From: Symbiodinium natans
Lineage: Eukaryota; Sar; Dinophyceae; Suessiales; Symbiodiniaceae
NCBI GenBank assembly: GCA_905221605.1
Contig: CAJNDS010002313.1
Coordinates: forward strand, 379,001 to 443,000
DNA: 64,000 bases
Reading direction: 5' to 3'
A model generated the notes under the pieces. That model ran no database searches. It saw only the letters and a program-made list of their open reading frames with translations, and had not been told where the DNA came from. A program made the translations under genes and the position numbers. Below, in pieces: positions 53,131-63,826 of this stretch. How positions within the stretch are numbered: position 1 is the first letter of the stretch; every line of letters starts with the position of its first letter.

Positions 53131-53539
53131 AAGCTGTGGACCACCATTACCCCGAAGTCGCTGTGCCCCTCAACCACCCTGGTGAAAGTAGCAAAGCCAA
53201 CCCCACATCACCGGGCAATCATAACTAGTACCTGTGCTTGTGAATAGTCGCCCGAAACACTGCAAGCTGTGGACCACAATTACCCCACAAATGACCCGGG
53301 AACGAAACCTGTACAGAAGTAGCATCCCTGCCAGGGGGATGGCAAAATTGTCTGAGTGCCACCTCACAACCCCGACCCGTTACAACCCCTTATGGGACTG
53401 TTCAACCCGCCCATAACAATGATGGCCCGAAGTGAGAAGCAGGCACCACACTGACTGGGAAGGGGAACACCAGAACCACCCTAAGCCTTAACTAGGGGGA
53501 CGCTAAAGTATGGCAGGCTGTGGACAATCGTTACCCTGA
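53131..53539 (+). repeat. Degenerate ~130-bp repeats in the 3' region
   Basis: AAGCTGTGGACCACCATTAC at 53131, CAAGCTGTGGACCACAATTA at 53263 and CAGGCTGTGGACAATCGTTA at 53514 share a core preceded by similar CGCC-AAACTG sequence. Spacings are 132 and 251 bp (about twice 126). They lie directly after the last ORF, as in a repetitive 3' UTR. Confidence 0.65.
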
Positions 53540-53868
53540 ACAACATAGTGGTGACCCCAAGTCAGTTGTAACATACATTGGGGTATTCCTGGGAAGAAAC
53601 TTCCACAGGGGATACCGTGCAACAACCGAGCTGAGTGGGAGGATCGAGGGACTGCTTCGAGTATAAGCCTTAACCAATAGGGATGTTTGGGGGTCACAGT
53701 TGTCATGTGGGTGTCCGAATAACCCTCCACCACCACACCCATAGCACAGGGTACAGTGGAGGGCATTCTAATACGAAGTAACTCCAGCCTGTGCGGGCAG
53801 TTTCACAACCGACTGGATCGCTTGAGCACGTCCCTTGGGACGACCCCCTTGGGGGTTAAGTGCTGTGG

Positions 53869-53956
53869 AAGGAAGGAAGGAAGAGAGAGAGAGAGTACAG
53901 CCACATGAAGGAAAGAAAGGAAGGAAGGAAGAAAAGAAAGAAAGAAAGGAAGGAGC
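53869..53956 (+). repeat. Purine microsatellite (GGAA/GAAA/GA)n
   Basis: GGAAGGAA, GAGAGAGAG and GAAAGAAA blocks broken by TACAGCCACATGAA. May be the 3' tail of the LINE. Confidence 0.85.
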
Positions 53957-56013
53957 CAGGTAGAGCCTCCAGAAGAAGACAGTGTGGCCTCAGTGGGGCA
54001 GCGTCCGCGACGTGCATTCCTCGAAAGGGACCGACCCACCACTAAAATCCTAAGCTCGGCAGGCGGCCTTTTGGCAAGACTTCCCGAACACAGCACCCTG
54101 ACAAACCCCAACATTTTTGCAACTGCGTACCTACCCAAATTGTTTCCTTCTTCTTGCCCCAAGCAACCCAAGTGCTGCTTCAGGAAGTCGGATGCCCAAG
54201 CGAGGGGCAGTCCCTGCCTCAGACCACTGCTGGCACGGACTTGCTTTGATTCGGGTGGTTTTTACGGCCTTGTGGGGTTTTCAGATTTCAGGTTGCGCAA
54301 GCAGACTTCAGAGGGGATTCTGCGAGTCGGCTCTGGGGCTGCAGCGCTCTTGAAGCCTCATCAGCCTGAAGCCCCAACACCCTTGTGGGACTTGTGTGGC
54401 TTCGTAAGGGGGCTTCAGGCTTTGCAACAACGTGGAGCTTGAAAGGCTGCGGAGGGCGTGCGGGATGCTTGGAATGCGTGCATGCACTGCCTGAAGAAGC
54501 ACTCAGGTGTGCCGGCCAGGACGCCCAGACCTGTATCCACAGCTGCCGCTGCCTTGGGGCATCGTGATGCTTCGGAGCCTCACTAGGTAGACCCTTAGGA
54601 CATACTTTATCGTCCCTTTGGGGTTTCAGAGGACCATAATGTTTTTCAGGGGGTTTCAGAGGGCCATCCTAGTTAAGTGTTTCGGGGCCGGTTGTGGTCT
54701 CAGCGGATCTTGCCGGTAGCTTTATGGTATCGAACAAAATTCAAGCATCCGGTGCATGGCAGCGTGCAGCAACGGCAAGTCGTGTTGAACAGTTGCTGGT
54801 GTTTTGTCGCCGGTGAGAAATGCCCAGAGTCCGATTGACATCAGACACTCCGTGCTTTCGCTCCAGGCAATGAGCTTTGCCCAAGCTTCGATCCGACGCC
54901 CAGCCAGGAGTGTAAGGCTCGCGGCAGTGAAGGGGCTTCGTGCAGCTCCAAACTCTTCTGATGCAGACAGCAGCTGACATACTCAGGTTGTGCGACACAC
55001 AGCAACCCCCAGCCTTATGGGATAAGTAGGTATTGGCAACTACGAATCAACCTTGTTTGGACTGGAGGAACAATGCCTGCTTTCGTCACGATCTCAGCTG
55101 CTCCTTTATCCTTCCGCGTCCGAAAGTTGAGGTTCCATGAATGGATCATGAATGGTGCGCGTATGTTTTCGGGTCACATGGTTTACGGGCTTCTGGCCGC
55201 TAATGGGCTTTGCAATGAAGTAGCACAATCAAATGCTCAGTTTTTTCGCGGCCTGTCCGCAGCATGTACTTTGAAGAGACATACTGAATCGGCCCCTGCA
55301 TGGGCCCAGTAGCCCGAAACTTTCAACCCTGTATAGTGTAGATATGGTTTTACAGTTGAGGTCTGATTCAGGCGTGGCATGTCCGCGTTCATCAGTGTTG
55401 TGTTGAGGGAATCAGTTGGGACAATTTCTTTTTGCAACCAGCCCTTGTTATAGCAGGTACCTTTCAGGGTCATTTCCGGGTAGCCTTATTGCAAAGGTAA
55501 AGTTATCCTTCGAGGCCTTTTGTCAATTGAATGGGCCATGAGCTTCTTTGTCGTTGAGGGGCCATTGAGGGGCCTCCGCACAACTCCCACCCACACCTAA
55601 GGAACGCACCGTGCCGAAAGTTTCTTGGCTGCCGCACACCCATGCTCACGATGAGCAACTACGCCCGAGCACCCGGTGGGCTCTGCTGTGGGGCTTGAGT
55701 TTGGGAAGGTCGGACAGGTGATGTCAATACACAACATGCTGTATCTCTGCACATGGGGGGGGGGGGGGGGGGGCGTTCTAATAGGCATGTGCCCCCAAGA
55801 AAAAAGCTACAGTTTCGAAGCGGGCCACAGACAATTGAGGGTTTGGGCCTTTGGGATGCTTAGGAAACAAGATGCTTCGGGCTTACAGGGTTGAGGAGTT
55901 GAGGGTTCTCACTCTTTGTTCTTTGGAGATGTGGCGAAAGGCATCAGCCAAAAAGCTCGGAAGGTGGATGCACAGGCTTTCCGCAGCGCCAAGGGCTCGG
56001 GACGATCCTTCGG
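53957..56013. other. Non-coding stretch before the TIR-like gene
   Basis: Contains an inverted-repeat element (54582-54673), a short trace of the hairpin-GA repeat and a G19 run (55755-55773). A 152-codon frame at 53,984-54,442 has no recognisable content. Confidence 0.5.
54582..54673. mobile_element. Inverted-repeat element, family C copy 2
   Basis: Starts ACTAGGTAGACCC and ends GGGCCATCCTAGT. Shares TTTTTCAGGGGGTTTCAGAG and the right end with 24324-24422. The ends again give AG|GTAG and CCTAG|. Confidence 0.55.
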
Positions 56014-56540
56014 ATGGTGCCCAAGCCCCCCGAGCCGGCGGCACTCCCGGCTGTGGCCGAGGACAGCGAGCGCGTGGAGTGCCAAGGCTTCGATGAGACT
56101 GCGTCTCTGGCATCGGAAGTCGACAGTCATCTCGTCAGGGGCGTGGCGCTGGACATCTGTCTTCGCGGTTGGGGGAGTACCTTTAGGTCTAGTGGATCCG
56201 ACCGAGGGGACAGCTACAGTCTGAGCAAGGTCACACCTCGAATCTCTGCTTTCCTGAGCCATGACTGGCAGACGGGAAGACTCTCAAAGACCTTGGCCCT
56301 TCTCCTGGTCTTCAACAGCATGCCGGCAGCATCGGTGTCCCTCTTCACAGTGCTTCTGTCGAGTGGGCTGCTGGCTTTGGGTTGGCTCCCGGGAGGCTGG
56401 CCCACGGGCTGCGCAGCCGCCTATGGCACGTTCTACTTGGTGCTCTTTTTCTGGCAACGGCTGCAGCGCCTGTGGTGCTCCGAGACCCTGGTCTTTCTGG
56501 ATAAGCTCTGCATCGCGCAGCATAACGACGAGCTCAAGCG
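56014..56540 (+). CDS. TIR-like membrane protein, exon 1
   Basis: ATG 56014 opens a frame whose first 75 residues are variable. Then comes ISAFLSHDWQTGRLSKTLAL, the first strand and helix of a TIR-like fold. Two hydrophobic segments follow (VSLFTVLLSSGLLALGWL; TFYLVLFFWQRL), then LVFLDKLCIAQHNDELK, the second TIR strand. The exon ends in AAGCG before a GC donor at 56541. Joined to exon 2 in phase 2 it gives DELKR-HGILSL. I recognise this as a dinoflagellate multi-membrane-segment protein pattern but have no gene name. Confidence 0.75.
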
Positions 56541-56855
56541 GCGCCTGGGCCTAGGGATATGTTTTTGCCCAGCTTGTGGGAGCCCGAAATGCCCAGCTTT
56601 TGGGAGCTCGAAATGCAGAGCGTCATACTAGTACGAGCAGTGGATTTCCCCAAGTGTTCGGAGGCTCCACCGAAGAGAGACAGTCGGGGTCGCCTTGCTT
56701 CCCGAGCTTTTAAATACTTCCAAGCAACAGCGTTGCCCCTGCTACCCATAGCGCCTTAGGATTTCGTTGCTTTCAATATCAACCCCAAGGGGAATATGAA
56801 AACTAGCATTTGCATTAAAAGCCTCTAAGGGGAGCATAGCTACCTTGACACCCAG

Positions 56856-56907
56856 GCATGGAATTCTCAGCCTTGGCGGGTTCCTTGCCAGATCCAACAG
56901 GCTGGTC
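56856..56907 (+). CDS. TIR-like membrane protein, exon 2
   Basis: 52 bases after CCCAG, reading GILSLGGFLARSNRLV, the helix and start of the fourth strand of a TIR fold. Ends in phase 0 before a GC donor at 56908. Intron 1 is 315 bp with GC-AG ends. Confidence 0.72.
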
Positions 56908-56955
56908 GCACCTCGGCTCGATGATCTGGGCCCTGAGCGTTTCCTCGTGAACCTT

Positions 56956-57057
56956 GGGATGTTCCCCCCTTATACTAACATTCCTTAGTAGGGATTGTGG
57001 TAACCCCCCCCATTATACTCCCCTATGCAGGACTGTTCGTATAAGGTAGAACATCCC
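56956..57057. mobile_element. MITE-like inverted repeat, family A copy 2 (in intron 2)
   Basis: GGGATGTTCCCCCCTTATAC to the near-complement ending GTAGAACATCCC. Same family as 503-602. Lies between exons 2 and 3. Confidence 0.62.
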
Positions 57058-57175
57058 AATCGTAAACCCCCTCTGCCCGACCTTTTGAAAAGAAAGAGAG
57101 CAAAACACCTCTGGCCGAATTAAGCTGTGAATTCAGGTGTTTTGCATGTGGCCGGTCGGGGGGCAAGCTTCTCAG

Positions 57176-57280
57176 GTCTTGTGGTCGCCGCGCTTCTTTA
57201 CCAGGGCTTGGTGCGCCTTCGAGTTAGCCTGCTGGCTGAAGCAGGAGCAAGAAGTTCAACGCCTCAATCCCAAACCCGAA
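57176..57280 (+). CDS. TIR-like membrane protein, exon 3
   Basis: After TTCTCAG the frame reads VLWSPRFFTRAWCAFELACW, exactly the strand plus WC-x-x-E motif that ends a TIR domain. The Glu in this motif is the catalytic residue in NAD-cleaving TIRs. It enters in phase 0, matching exon 2. A GC donor at 57281 after NPKPE keeps phase 0 into exon 4. Confidence 0.72.
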
Positions 57281-57628
57281 GCCAGCACCTGATCTTGGGT
57301 TTAGGGTTTAGGGAGCTACTGCTCCTGGCTTCTCTCGGTTCTGTCACCAGTGCAGCAACCTGAGCGACATCAGGGGTGGGTTCCTGGCGTGACTTAGCCA
57401 GTTGCAAAAAAGGGTTTGCAAAAAAAGGGTTTGGGTTTAAGGTTTAAGGTTTAAGGTTTATAGGGTTTAGGGTCAGGCCTCCTACTCACGCTTCCCTTCA
57501 TTGGCATTAAGTGGAGTTTGGGGCCGAGGGTGGCGGAACAACCTCCCTGGAATCGACGCGCCATTCGCTCCAACGCCGCCGCATCCCACAGCCTGCCAAA
57601 CTTCAAACCCCCTAAACAACCCTAACTT

Positions 57629-57726
57629 GGGATGTTCTCCCTTATACTAGCAGTCCTTCATAGAGATTTGTACTAGGGGGTACTATAATCCCTTCTAAGG
57701 ATTGTCAGTATAAGGGGGAACATTCC
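57629..57726. mobile_element. MITE-like inverted repeat, family A copy 3 (in intron 3)
   Basis: GGGATGTTCTCCCTTATACT at the left and AGTATAAGGGGGAACATTCC at the right. Third copy of the family at 503 and 56956. Confidence 0.62.
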
Positions 57727-57773
57727 AAACCCGAAGCCCCAAAGGCAACAACGCCACCAGGAAGCACAGCCTA

Positions 57774-57992
57774 AGGGTTTAGGGTTTAGGGTTTAGGGTT
57801 TAGGGTTTAGGGTTTAGGGTTTAGGGTTTTTGAAAGTCTCTCCCTTGGCATCCGCTTGAGATCCCCCAATCCTTCACCCACCAGCTTTCCCGCACCCAAG
57901 GAGTCCCTCGCGAACTCGACTAGGAGCCCCTAAACCCTAAACCCTAAACCCTAAATCCTAAACCCTAAACCCTAAACCCTAAACCCTAAACC
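57774..57992. repeat. Paired telomere-type arrays in intron 3
   Basis: (TTTAGGG)n at 57774-57829 and (CCCTAAA)n at 57929-57992, in opposite orientation about 100 bp apart. They could form a large hairpin in the pre-mRNA. Confidence 0.85.
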
Positions 57993-58002
57993 GCTGAGAA
58001 AG

Positions 58003-58091
58003 GAGGAGCGCATCGATTCATTTGAGCTGGTACCAGTCGCAGCCGCGCTTCTGCCCCTTGGGTCCGTGGGTGAGAAGGGCCTGGAAGGATG
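58003..58091 (+). CDS. TIR-like membrane protein, exon 4 (probable)
   Basis: Frame EERIDSFELVPVAAALLPLG then SVGEKGLEGW. The start after AAAG at 58002 is one of two nearby AG choices, both in phase 0 with exon 3. Ends in phase 2 before GC at 58092, which is the left side of a family B inverted-repeat element. Confidence 0.5.
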
Positions 58092-58094
58092 GCC

Positions 58095-58187
58095 TACCTC
58101 TAACCCCAATTACGTGCAGTTTTATGGGTTGTACCCAAGAATTGAGGGGTAAGTGCTACTGAACCGTAGGTATTTGGGGTTGCAGGT
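58095..58187. mobile_element. Introner-like inverted repeat, family B copy 1
   Basis: TACCTCTAACCCCAATTAC at the left, its near-complement GTATTTGGGGTTGCAGGT at the right. Interior CAGTTTTATGGGTT matches the copy at 62182-62264 in the opposite orientation. The splice-competent interval 58092-58185 (GC…AG) coincides with it. Removing that interval joins exon 4 (phase 2) to exon 5 with the frame intact. Confidence 0.6.
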
Positions 58188-58575
58188 CGTTGGTAAGGGC
58201 TTCCCAGAAGCTCAGACCCAGTGAGGCTTTGCTCCGCACACCTCTTTCTGACGATTACCTGCTTCGGGTGGCAGGCATGGGACTTCTGACGGCCTTAACC
58301 CGACTATATACACCCCTCACATGTGTTCCTGGTGGGTATGGGCTTGCAGTTAGAATCACGTGCAAGGCATGGGTGTATCTGTCGAACGACGTGGGCAGCT
58401 TCGGCGAGGTCAAATTTGGGCAGGCCATACTTACAGGCTTCCTCTTCATTCTTCCGGCCTGGCTCTTCGTGTGGCCAGTGCAGACGTACTTCGGGATTGC
58501 GCACACGCAGGACTTGCTAAAGCTTCCCTACCAGATGCGGAGCTTCAGCATCTCCGCATCGCAGTGTGCCTGCTG
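58186..58575 (+). CDS. TIR-like membrane protein, exon 5
   Basis: Continues the frame from exon 4 (W-SLVRASQKLRPSEALL). The later part is strongly membrane-like (AILTGFLFILPAWLFVWPVQ), then LLKLPYQMRSFSISASQCAC, the Cys-rich end of a segment seen in this protein type. After the Cys residues an HPEPG motif, expected next, lies in another frame, so either a splice at a GC near 58568 or an indel occurs here. Confidence 0.6.
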
Positions 58576-59047
58576 CACCCTGAGCCTGGGCTGCGCTCGT
58601 AGAGGCTTCGCAAGATAAACGAGTTGCTTTTTTGCCATCTTCGGAAAGGGTTTCAAGAGCCTAAGCCCCAAACCCCAAACCCCAACCCCTAAACCCTAAA
58701 CCCTGAACCAAATAGAACCAAGGAATCACGTGAATCCGGAGACAGGCCAGCCTCTGATCTGCGACCGGCAGCTTGTTTTCCGGACCCTGCGGCGGTGGTA
58801 CGCGAAGGATCCCCACTCGGAGTCCTCTGGCGACCCTGGGAGGCATAACAAAGGATGCTCCCTTAAGTCCCTTACTTAAGCCTTAGCGTGTTAGAAAACC
58901 TCACCTTAAAGAAGCAGGAACAGGAGCTCAAAAGCAAATACCTTCTCTATTTTACAATATACCGATAATGCGGTAGTAGCAGACCTAATGTAAGAGTATG
59001 ACAGTAGTGCAAAATTTTCGAGACATGCGGACAAGTCCAATGTCCAG

Positions 59048-59121
59048 GACGAGGAGCACCTGAGATGCTTCGACACGCTCGTGCGCGAGCGCTTGAGTGT
59101 CCACGTTCTCCGAAGCCTTGG
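59048..59121 (+). CDS. TIR-like membrane protein, exon 6 (probable)
   Basis: After TGTCCAG the frame reads DEEHLRCFDTLVRERLSVHV in phase 0, a charged amphipathic helix. The right boundary is uncertain. It is assigned to the gene by strand, position and composition. Confidence 0.45.
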
Positions 59122-59255
59122 ATCGGGCAGCCCTGGTTCAACCTGGGGTTAAGCCCTAAACCCTAAACCCTAAACCCTCAACCCTAAACCAACAGTGACT
59201 CAAGTCGGGCAGACCTTCCGCATGCCTCTGATCCCTCGGTCGAGGTACTCCGCCT

Positions 59256-59630
59256 TTCAAGTATATCTTTGCCATGGTCGCATCCACCGCGTTCCCAGTT
59301 CTGCCACTCTACGTCCATCTCTCAGTCCGCAACCGTGGTGTTCATTGGGTGTTCATAGTGGATTACTTCAAGGTGCCCGCGCTGACACTCTTCTTCTTTT
59401 GGTCGGCGATGTTCGCCTGGAGAATGGGCGCCCGGCTGCCAGCGACAGTTCCTCGATGGATTGCTGCGATTCTTGTTCAGTTCATGAGCCTGTTGCTGAT
59501 CGGATGCTTCTGGCTTCCCTACGAGTCCGTGGTGAATTCTTCCTATCGGCCATGGGCCTTCTGCGTTTCACTGTCTGTTTTGTGGGTGGAGGTTGTCATT
59601 CTCTATGTTCCTCTCCGCTGCAGATGTCGA
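59256..59630 (+). CDS. TIR-like membrane protein, exon 7
   Basis: FKYIFAMVASTAFPVLPLYV opens a series of at least four hydrophobic segments (VPALTLFFFWSAMFAW; AAILVQFMSLLLIGCFWL; AFCVSLSVLWVEVVILYV). The left edge may be the AAG at 59259-59261 and the right edge is unknown. Together with exon 5 this gives a C-terminal multi-pass membrane domain. Confidence 0.55.
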
Positions 59631-60954
59631 AGACAGGGTGGGAGCTGACACGTCAGGAGGTGCACGAAGAATGTACCCTGCTCATCAGGGCTCGTTGAGC
59701 CTCTTTCGCGGACAGCTAGCGAGAGCCATAAAACAAGCCTATAACAGCCTGAGAGTCCGAGCTTGAGAAGTGGTGCGCAGCATGTCGGCAGAGTCTCTTG
59801 TGGGTTCCTCGCTTCTCACCCGGATCTCTTGCATGTGCGAGGGGTGTCTAGGGGCTTCTAACGGGGTTCCGACGAGATCTCGAGGGGGAAAAGGGGTGCG
59901 AAGTATCAAGTAACCGACAGAAGCAGTGACGGATGTGCTCCTCAGGCAGGGAGTTCGCGTTCAGGTCCTGCTCCTCGTCTTCTACACGAGCCCTCGTTGC
60001 AACTCCCAGTCCAAACGAACAGGGCCGGCCGCTGCCAATTATTTCGATGACGAGGTAGGGTCGGTGGGCACTGACAAAGTGCTGTGGGTGGGCCCTTGCA
60101 GGAGGCAGTGGCTGGGGACACTTCGTAGCCGACACTTGGGGCCAGTAAATAGATGAGCGGATGGGTGCCCCGGGGTGCCTGGACCTCGTGATCCTTGGGG
60201 TCCCTCAAGCGAGCAGCAGAAGAAGGCGAAGAAGAACAGCGAGACACCCACCCCATCATCCCCCGGCTGCCGAACCTTCCCGCCAAAGGTCTGCGAGGAT
60301 GGCCGCTGGCCCGAATCCAACACGGGATGCTGCGCCGGGGGACTCGGAGCCAAGGGCTAATAATAGGGGGCCGGAATAATTGCCAATAGTATGCCCTTAT
60401 ATGGTCTAAAGCACCCCCAGCTGCTTTCTGAAAGAAGGTGCGGTGCTCCGTTGCAACACTGAAGCCCTTGTAGGAGTGTGAAACCCTTAGAGTTTACGGA
60501 ATGAGCGTCCTCAACGCTGCCCAGGCCACCACCGACATGAATGGCATCGGCAACACTGTGCCCCCCCCTGGATGGACAATCACAGGACGAATGGTAAAGA
60601 CGAAGGTTTTGGCAGACTTTGGGTTGGTGGATTCGTTCAGCCTACTGCTTTGGTGACTGGGTAAAAGGGGGCACAGGCATAGCATGCGATGGATACTGGG
60701 ATAATGACATGACGGCTCAGTGTTACGTCCCCCCCTGCCTCCATCTGAGCATTGACCCTTTATTAGCTGATATCAAGAGAGGCCACTCGTGACTCTTCGG
60801 TGCGTAAGTTGTGCGTTGACACACTTGTTTTCAGGGAGGATGGCAGCATTCCCAAGGTCCGATCTTCTGGGGCATACAAGGGCTGGAGTGCTACAAGGCT
60901 ACTAGGTGGGTGGCAAACACAAAATCGGGCCCTTCCATCACGACTGCCTTTATT

Positions 60955-61030
60955 TATATATATATATATATATCTATCTATCTCTGTCTGTGTGTGTATG
61001 TACGTATATATATATATATATAGAGATCTG
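60955..61030. repeat. TA/TATC/TG microsatellite
   Basis: Mixed TA, TATC and TGTG blocks, similar in make-up to 8919-9020. Confidence 0.85.
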
Positions 61031-62100
61031 TGTGTATGTATTTTTAAGGCTATAGGGACCTTGAAGAGATGTGTGGCAAAAAGAAGGCAGGAGTGTCCTC
61101 GGGTCCTTGTTCTTCCTGGTTTGGTTTTGGGGCCTGCGGAAGCTGAATTGAGCGGCCCGAGCGCGGCGACCCTCCGAGGCAAACTGCCCCGCCCTGTGCG
61201 AAACAAAGTTCGTTTGGCGCCTCGATGGCCCAGGTGGGGGGGGGGGGGCTGCCTCCGTCTTTTCTCAGCAATTCGGCTGAGGGGTTCCTGAACCTTGCAA
61301 GCTTCAAAACCCGCAAACCCGAGCAGGTTTGCCTTGGTGGGCAGGGGCCTCAGCTGGCAGAGGTCATGATACAAGGTTTTCAAGAGAGAGTCCGAATTCT
61401 ACAAAGGGATTTCTACTTGGGCTTCTAGCGGGCGGTCTCGAGAAAGATGCCGTGGATGTGATAGATCGTTGCGGGGGCAGCCTGTTGCCGAAGCCTCGGT
61501 TGGTCCAGGTGGCGTATGGTTTTCTTTTGATGGGCCGTGAAGTGCTTGTGGACCATCGTCTACGCCGAGTTTCATGGAAAGAGTCGGGTTTCGGAGCAGG
61601 GATGCTAGTGCTAGACTCATGCATTGGCTTGCTAGCCAAGCACTCGCAAGAAGGTTGATTGTTTTTTTGTTTCTTTGCGTCCTGCCGCAACCACTTTTTG
61701 GAAGGCCAGATACAGCAACACCACAGTCTACCAATGTACTTGTGGCACCCCCGGCCAGTTTGAAGCAGCGAGATCATGGGAGCTGCTTGTGTCAAGGGTG
61801 GCAGCTGCAGTAGGCGAATGATCGACCGTCAGTCCCTCCCCCTCCTCCCCAACATCGGTCTCACTGAGCCGTGCAAAAGGACAACACCCAAAAAGGGTTA
61901 GGGTTTAGAGTTTAGGGTTTAGAGTTTAGGGTAGCAGGTGCCACTTCATGAATGCGTCTTTGTGTTGCATCCTTCCACCAGCCTTGTCGCAAATCCCGAG
62001 CTCAAGAATCCCAGCAGAGCCTGTGGCCCTTGTGAACCATGATGAACCCTAAACAAACCCTATACCCTATATCCTATATCCTATACCCTATACCCTACAC

Positions 62101-62176
62101 CATGCCAGATGGCTGTCCAGAGTCGGGCGACTCCGGCGTGGAGCAGGCGGCGCCACTACGGTCTCACTACAGCCAG
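62101..62176 (+). CDS. Possible first exon before an introner-like element
   Basis: ATG 62101 reads MPDGCPESGDSGVEQAAPLR then SHYSQ and ends CAG|GTATGT, a strong donor, exactly where the inverted-repeat element begins. After the element (acceptor TTACAG) the frame runs 12 codons to TAG. Confidence 0.3.
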
Positions 62177-62181
62177 GTATG

Positions 62182-62264
62182 TACCTGTAACCCCAATGGC
62201 ATGCAGTTTAGTAGTACTTGCACCGTCTAACCCATAAAACTGCAGGTAATTGGGGTTACAGGTA
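62182..62264. mobile_element. Introner-like inverted repeat, family B copy 2
   Basis: TACCTGTAACCCCAATGGC at the left, TAATTGGGGTTACAGGTA at the right. CAGGTAT stands at both edges, as if a short target containing AG|GT had been duplicated, giving a donor (GTATGT) and an acceptor (TTACAG) for an 85-bp intron at 62177-62261. Confidence 0.62.
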
Positions 62265-63017
62265 TCTGCAACATCTCTGAGGTTCCCGCTGTGGGCGTAG
62301 CTGTTGTGCTCCGTGCGTCGGTCAAAATCCCGTTTTCTGACGACATGTGATTAGGAAGGCAGGGGAAATGTTCCCGTTGGAAGGGGGACGAGACTGAGAT
62401 CAGGAGATATGCCCTTTAGGCCAAATAGATGATAAAAGCCACTTCTCAGTTCATGGTTTTCTGGCCCATGCGAGTGTGAGCCTACTGCGCAGGTCAAGAG
62501 GACCTTGGAAGAAAGCATTTGGGACAATGGGCAGGCGCGGGGGCCTTCTCGTTTCTGGCTGGCTTGCAAGAGGCCTAGGGTTCTCGGTTTTGGACTTTAA
62601 GCCTCTCTAGTGTGAGTATGCAGGTGGCTTCTCGGGGAAGCCCAACACTTTTTGAGTCCCAGAGAGGCAGCCGAGGCAGCCTTCTCCAGCAATCCTCCTA
62701 GCGGAAGTAGAGTTTTTTTCACCCTATTTACACAACATTGCCCCGAAGCGCTGGGAAGTGTGCGGAGCAAGGCCGAAGATCTACAGAGGAGTCATGGCTC
62801 GCAAGTTGTAGGACCCTGTAAAGGCCTGAAGCCCCCTCACGCGTGGCTTGCGAGGGTGCGAAGGAATGGAGCCCAAACCCAGATGCTGCCATGCAGAGCA
62901 GCTCTGAAAACCACAAACTCGGTTTAGGGTTTAGGGTTTAGCTTTCAAAACGGCCCAGGGTTGTACAGGGATGATACAATCTTACACCTGGCCTACAGCA
63001 TCTGAAAAACTGCGGAG

Positions 63018-63060
63018 GTTCTCCTGGTGGACATCGCTCGCCGAGAGGGCCTGCAGCTAG
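63018..63060 (+). CDS. Possible exon, unrecognised
   Basis: VLLVDIARREGLQLGPNRK after TGCGGAG. The frame is open to about 63,200 with declining quality. Strand-helix-like start. May belong with the piece at 63359. Confidence 0.25.
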
Positions 63061-63358
63061 GGCCCAACCGAAAGATGCAGGCGCCCGCCATAGGGGTTTC
63101 TTGTGACAGTCGTGTGGCCGTCTGGGGTTTTAGCTATGAACCCAAGCTTGGATGCCCACAAAACAGCAGAGAGGCGCCCAAAAGCACGGAATGACAGCAG
63201 TGCTGCACGGTCACAGTACGACTGGATGTCGGGCCTGGGGTCACCAGGCTATTAGGTCAGCTGCGGGTAGCCCTCATGGAGGCTTTGGGCATGTAAAAGG
63301 GGCACCAACATCTGCCGCCGTATCCTTCAAACCGGGACTTTGAAGTGACTCTCTACAG

Positions 63359-63423
63359 CACATCCCCTTGGAGGAGCTGATGATGGAGCGCAATGACCTC
63401 GTCTTGCTGCTTGACCGCAGCAG
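63359..63423 (+). CDS. Probable small exon, unrecognised
   Basis: Sixty-five bases bounded by acceptor CTCTACAG and donor GCAG|GTTTTT, reading HIPLEELMMERNDLVLLLDR, an amphipathic helix. The frame and composition break down on both sides of these boundaries. Confidence 0.4.
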
Positions 63424-63826
63424 GTTTTTCGGGCAGAAGGCCGCCAAAACGGACATTATTTGAACCACTAGGCGTTTCCTGAGTTTGGGGTAGATTTGAG
63501 GTGGAAGCCGGCTTTTCTTTGGGCAGAGAGGGTGTTTATGTAAAGCTTGGCCGTGCCTCTGGAAGGCAGTCTAGCTTTCGGGCTGGAAAGCATCCTGGCG
63601 GGTTAAGAAGTTATGCTTGTATAGGGCTTGGAGCCACGAGACCCCAACTCCCTGCCTTTTAGGGGGTTGGTGCCGAAGCCCTCAAGGCACCGCGCCCGTG
63701 CTGAGCAGCTTACAAGCCCAGACCATCAGCTCGAAAACCTCAAGCCTCAACAACACCTAGTGGCGCAGCTAAAGGTTTTTGGGGTGCCTGTGCATGTGCA
63801 TGTTAGATGGGTGTAGGTGTGTCGAG

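Noticed and set aside
53880-53916. Third spliced-leader relict (GA run then GTACAGCCACATGAAGG)
   Set aside because: Too few positions agree with the leader and the characteristic TTTTGGCTCAAG end is absent.
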